DNA of 5,905 bases from the NCBI GenBank assembly GCA_031257415.1, contig JAIROR010000047.1:1-5905 (forward strand), written 5' to 3'. Source of the DNA: Holosporales bacterium. GTDB lineage: Bacteria; Pseudomonadota; Alphaproteobacteria; RUG11792. A program made the translations under genes and the position numbers. Numbering within the stretch: the stretch's first letter is position 1; each line of letters starts with the position of its first letter. Below, in pieces: positions 5,733-5,905 of this stretch. Below the pieces are notes generated by a model. The model ran no database searches, was not told the DNA's origin, and saw only the letters and a list, made by a program, of their open reading frames with translations.

Positions 5733-5905
5733 CGGCATGTCGGGTAAGCAAGTTATATGTTTTGAGACAAGCCAGGAATTCTTGAGGAAATTTGGAAAGC
5801 CGATTCCACGAGATTATCACCTACTACAACACACATACACCAATCCCCTCCTGGTTAACCCAGCAAGCTTTCCAAGGAAAGAGAGCCCGCAGGAACAGGT
5901 GTTAA
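5725..5905 (+). CDS. Possible partial CDS leaving the right edge
   Basis: The plus strand is open in one frame from 5626 to the window end, with ATG codons at 5725 and 5737. The predicted peptide reads naturally (for example KQVICFETSQEFLRKFGKP, then HTYTNPLLVNPASFPRK) but no family is recognised. There is no Shine-Dalgarno before either ATG, and the first part overlaps the tandem repeats and lies beside the clpX promoter on the other strand. It could be the start of a divergent gene, a degraded fragment, or a chance open frame. The true start, if any, is uncertain. Confidence 0.25.
   Translation, partial: MFCGMSGKQVICFETSQEFLRKFGKPIPRDYHLLQHTYTNPLLVNPASFPRKESPQEQVL
5748..5764. repeat. 17-bp direct repeat upstream of clpX, copy 2
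   Basis: Exact second copy, 32 bases from the first, about three helical turns. The two copies fall in different reading frames of the overlapping plus-strand open frame, so the identity is not a protein-level repeat. Confidence 0.6.

Larger units (their letters stand above)
5528..5905. other. clpX upstream region
   Basis: These 378 bases contain no confident gene. They hold the clpX promoter, a short frame just before clpX, the tandem 17-bp repeats and an open plus-strand frame. On the minus strand no end of a clpP gene could be read: every frame is soon stopped and none resembles a ClpP C terminus. Confidence 0.6.

Noticed and set aside
5646..5905. C-terminal end of clpP upstream of clpX on the minus strand
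   Set aside because: All three minus-strand frames meet stops in this region and none shows ClpP-like residues.

Overview
The window is AT-rich and fits an alphaproteobacterium, most likely a host-associated one of the Rickettsiales/Holosporales kind. The evidence is an alphaproteobacterial-looking ClpX, a compact MurJ with all key residues, loose spacing with long intergenic stretches, and two neighbouring genes for repeat-bearing exported proteins. No rRNA or tRNA gene is present to fix the taxonomy, so the assignment is inference.

Layout. (1) Bases 1-507, minus strand: the 5' part of a gene for a secreted protein with a clear Sec signal peptide. At the window edge it runs into a perfectly phased 8-residue Glu/Gln repeat. 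(2) Bases 508-868: a divergent intergenic region with a good promoter for the minus-strand gene, a weaker candidate for the plus-strand gene, and a protein-like minus-strand reading frame without ATG (596-772) that looks like a gene remnant. (3) Bases 869-2434, plus strand: a 521-residue exported MORN-repeat protein with about 13 recognisable repeats and a hydrophobic C-terminal segment. (4) Bases 2435-2584: two strong hairpins between converging genes. (5) Bases 2585-4150, minus strand: murJ, the lipid II flippase. (6) Bases 4268-5527, minus strand: clpX, the unfoldase of the ClpXP protease. (7) Bases 5528-5905: the clpX upstream region with a good promoter, a short reading frame ending 5 nt before clpX, two copies of a 17-bp direct repeat 32 bp apart, and an open plus-strand frame that leaves the window.

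clpX and murJ are core housekeeping genes in the same direction, 117 nt apart, and murJ seems to have its own promoter. The two exported-protein genes are divergently arranged and form an accessory module, plausibly facing the host or the cell surface. A ~35-bp imperfect direct repeat lies on either side of the MORN gene (746-780 and 2550-2584). It may record insertion or recombination of this gene next to murJ. The most unusual points are this flanking repeat with its adjoining remnant frame, the MORN array with in-register cysteines and very recent repeat duplication, and the tandem sites upstream of clpX. No CRISPR array, complete insertion sequence, RNA gene or recognisable defence system was seen.
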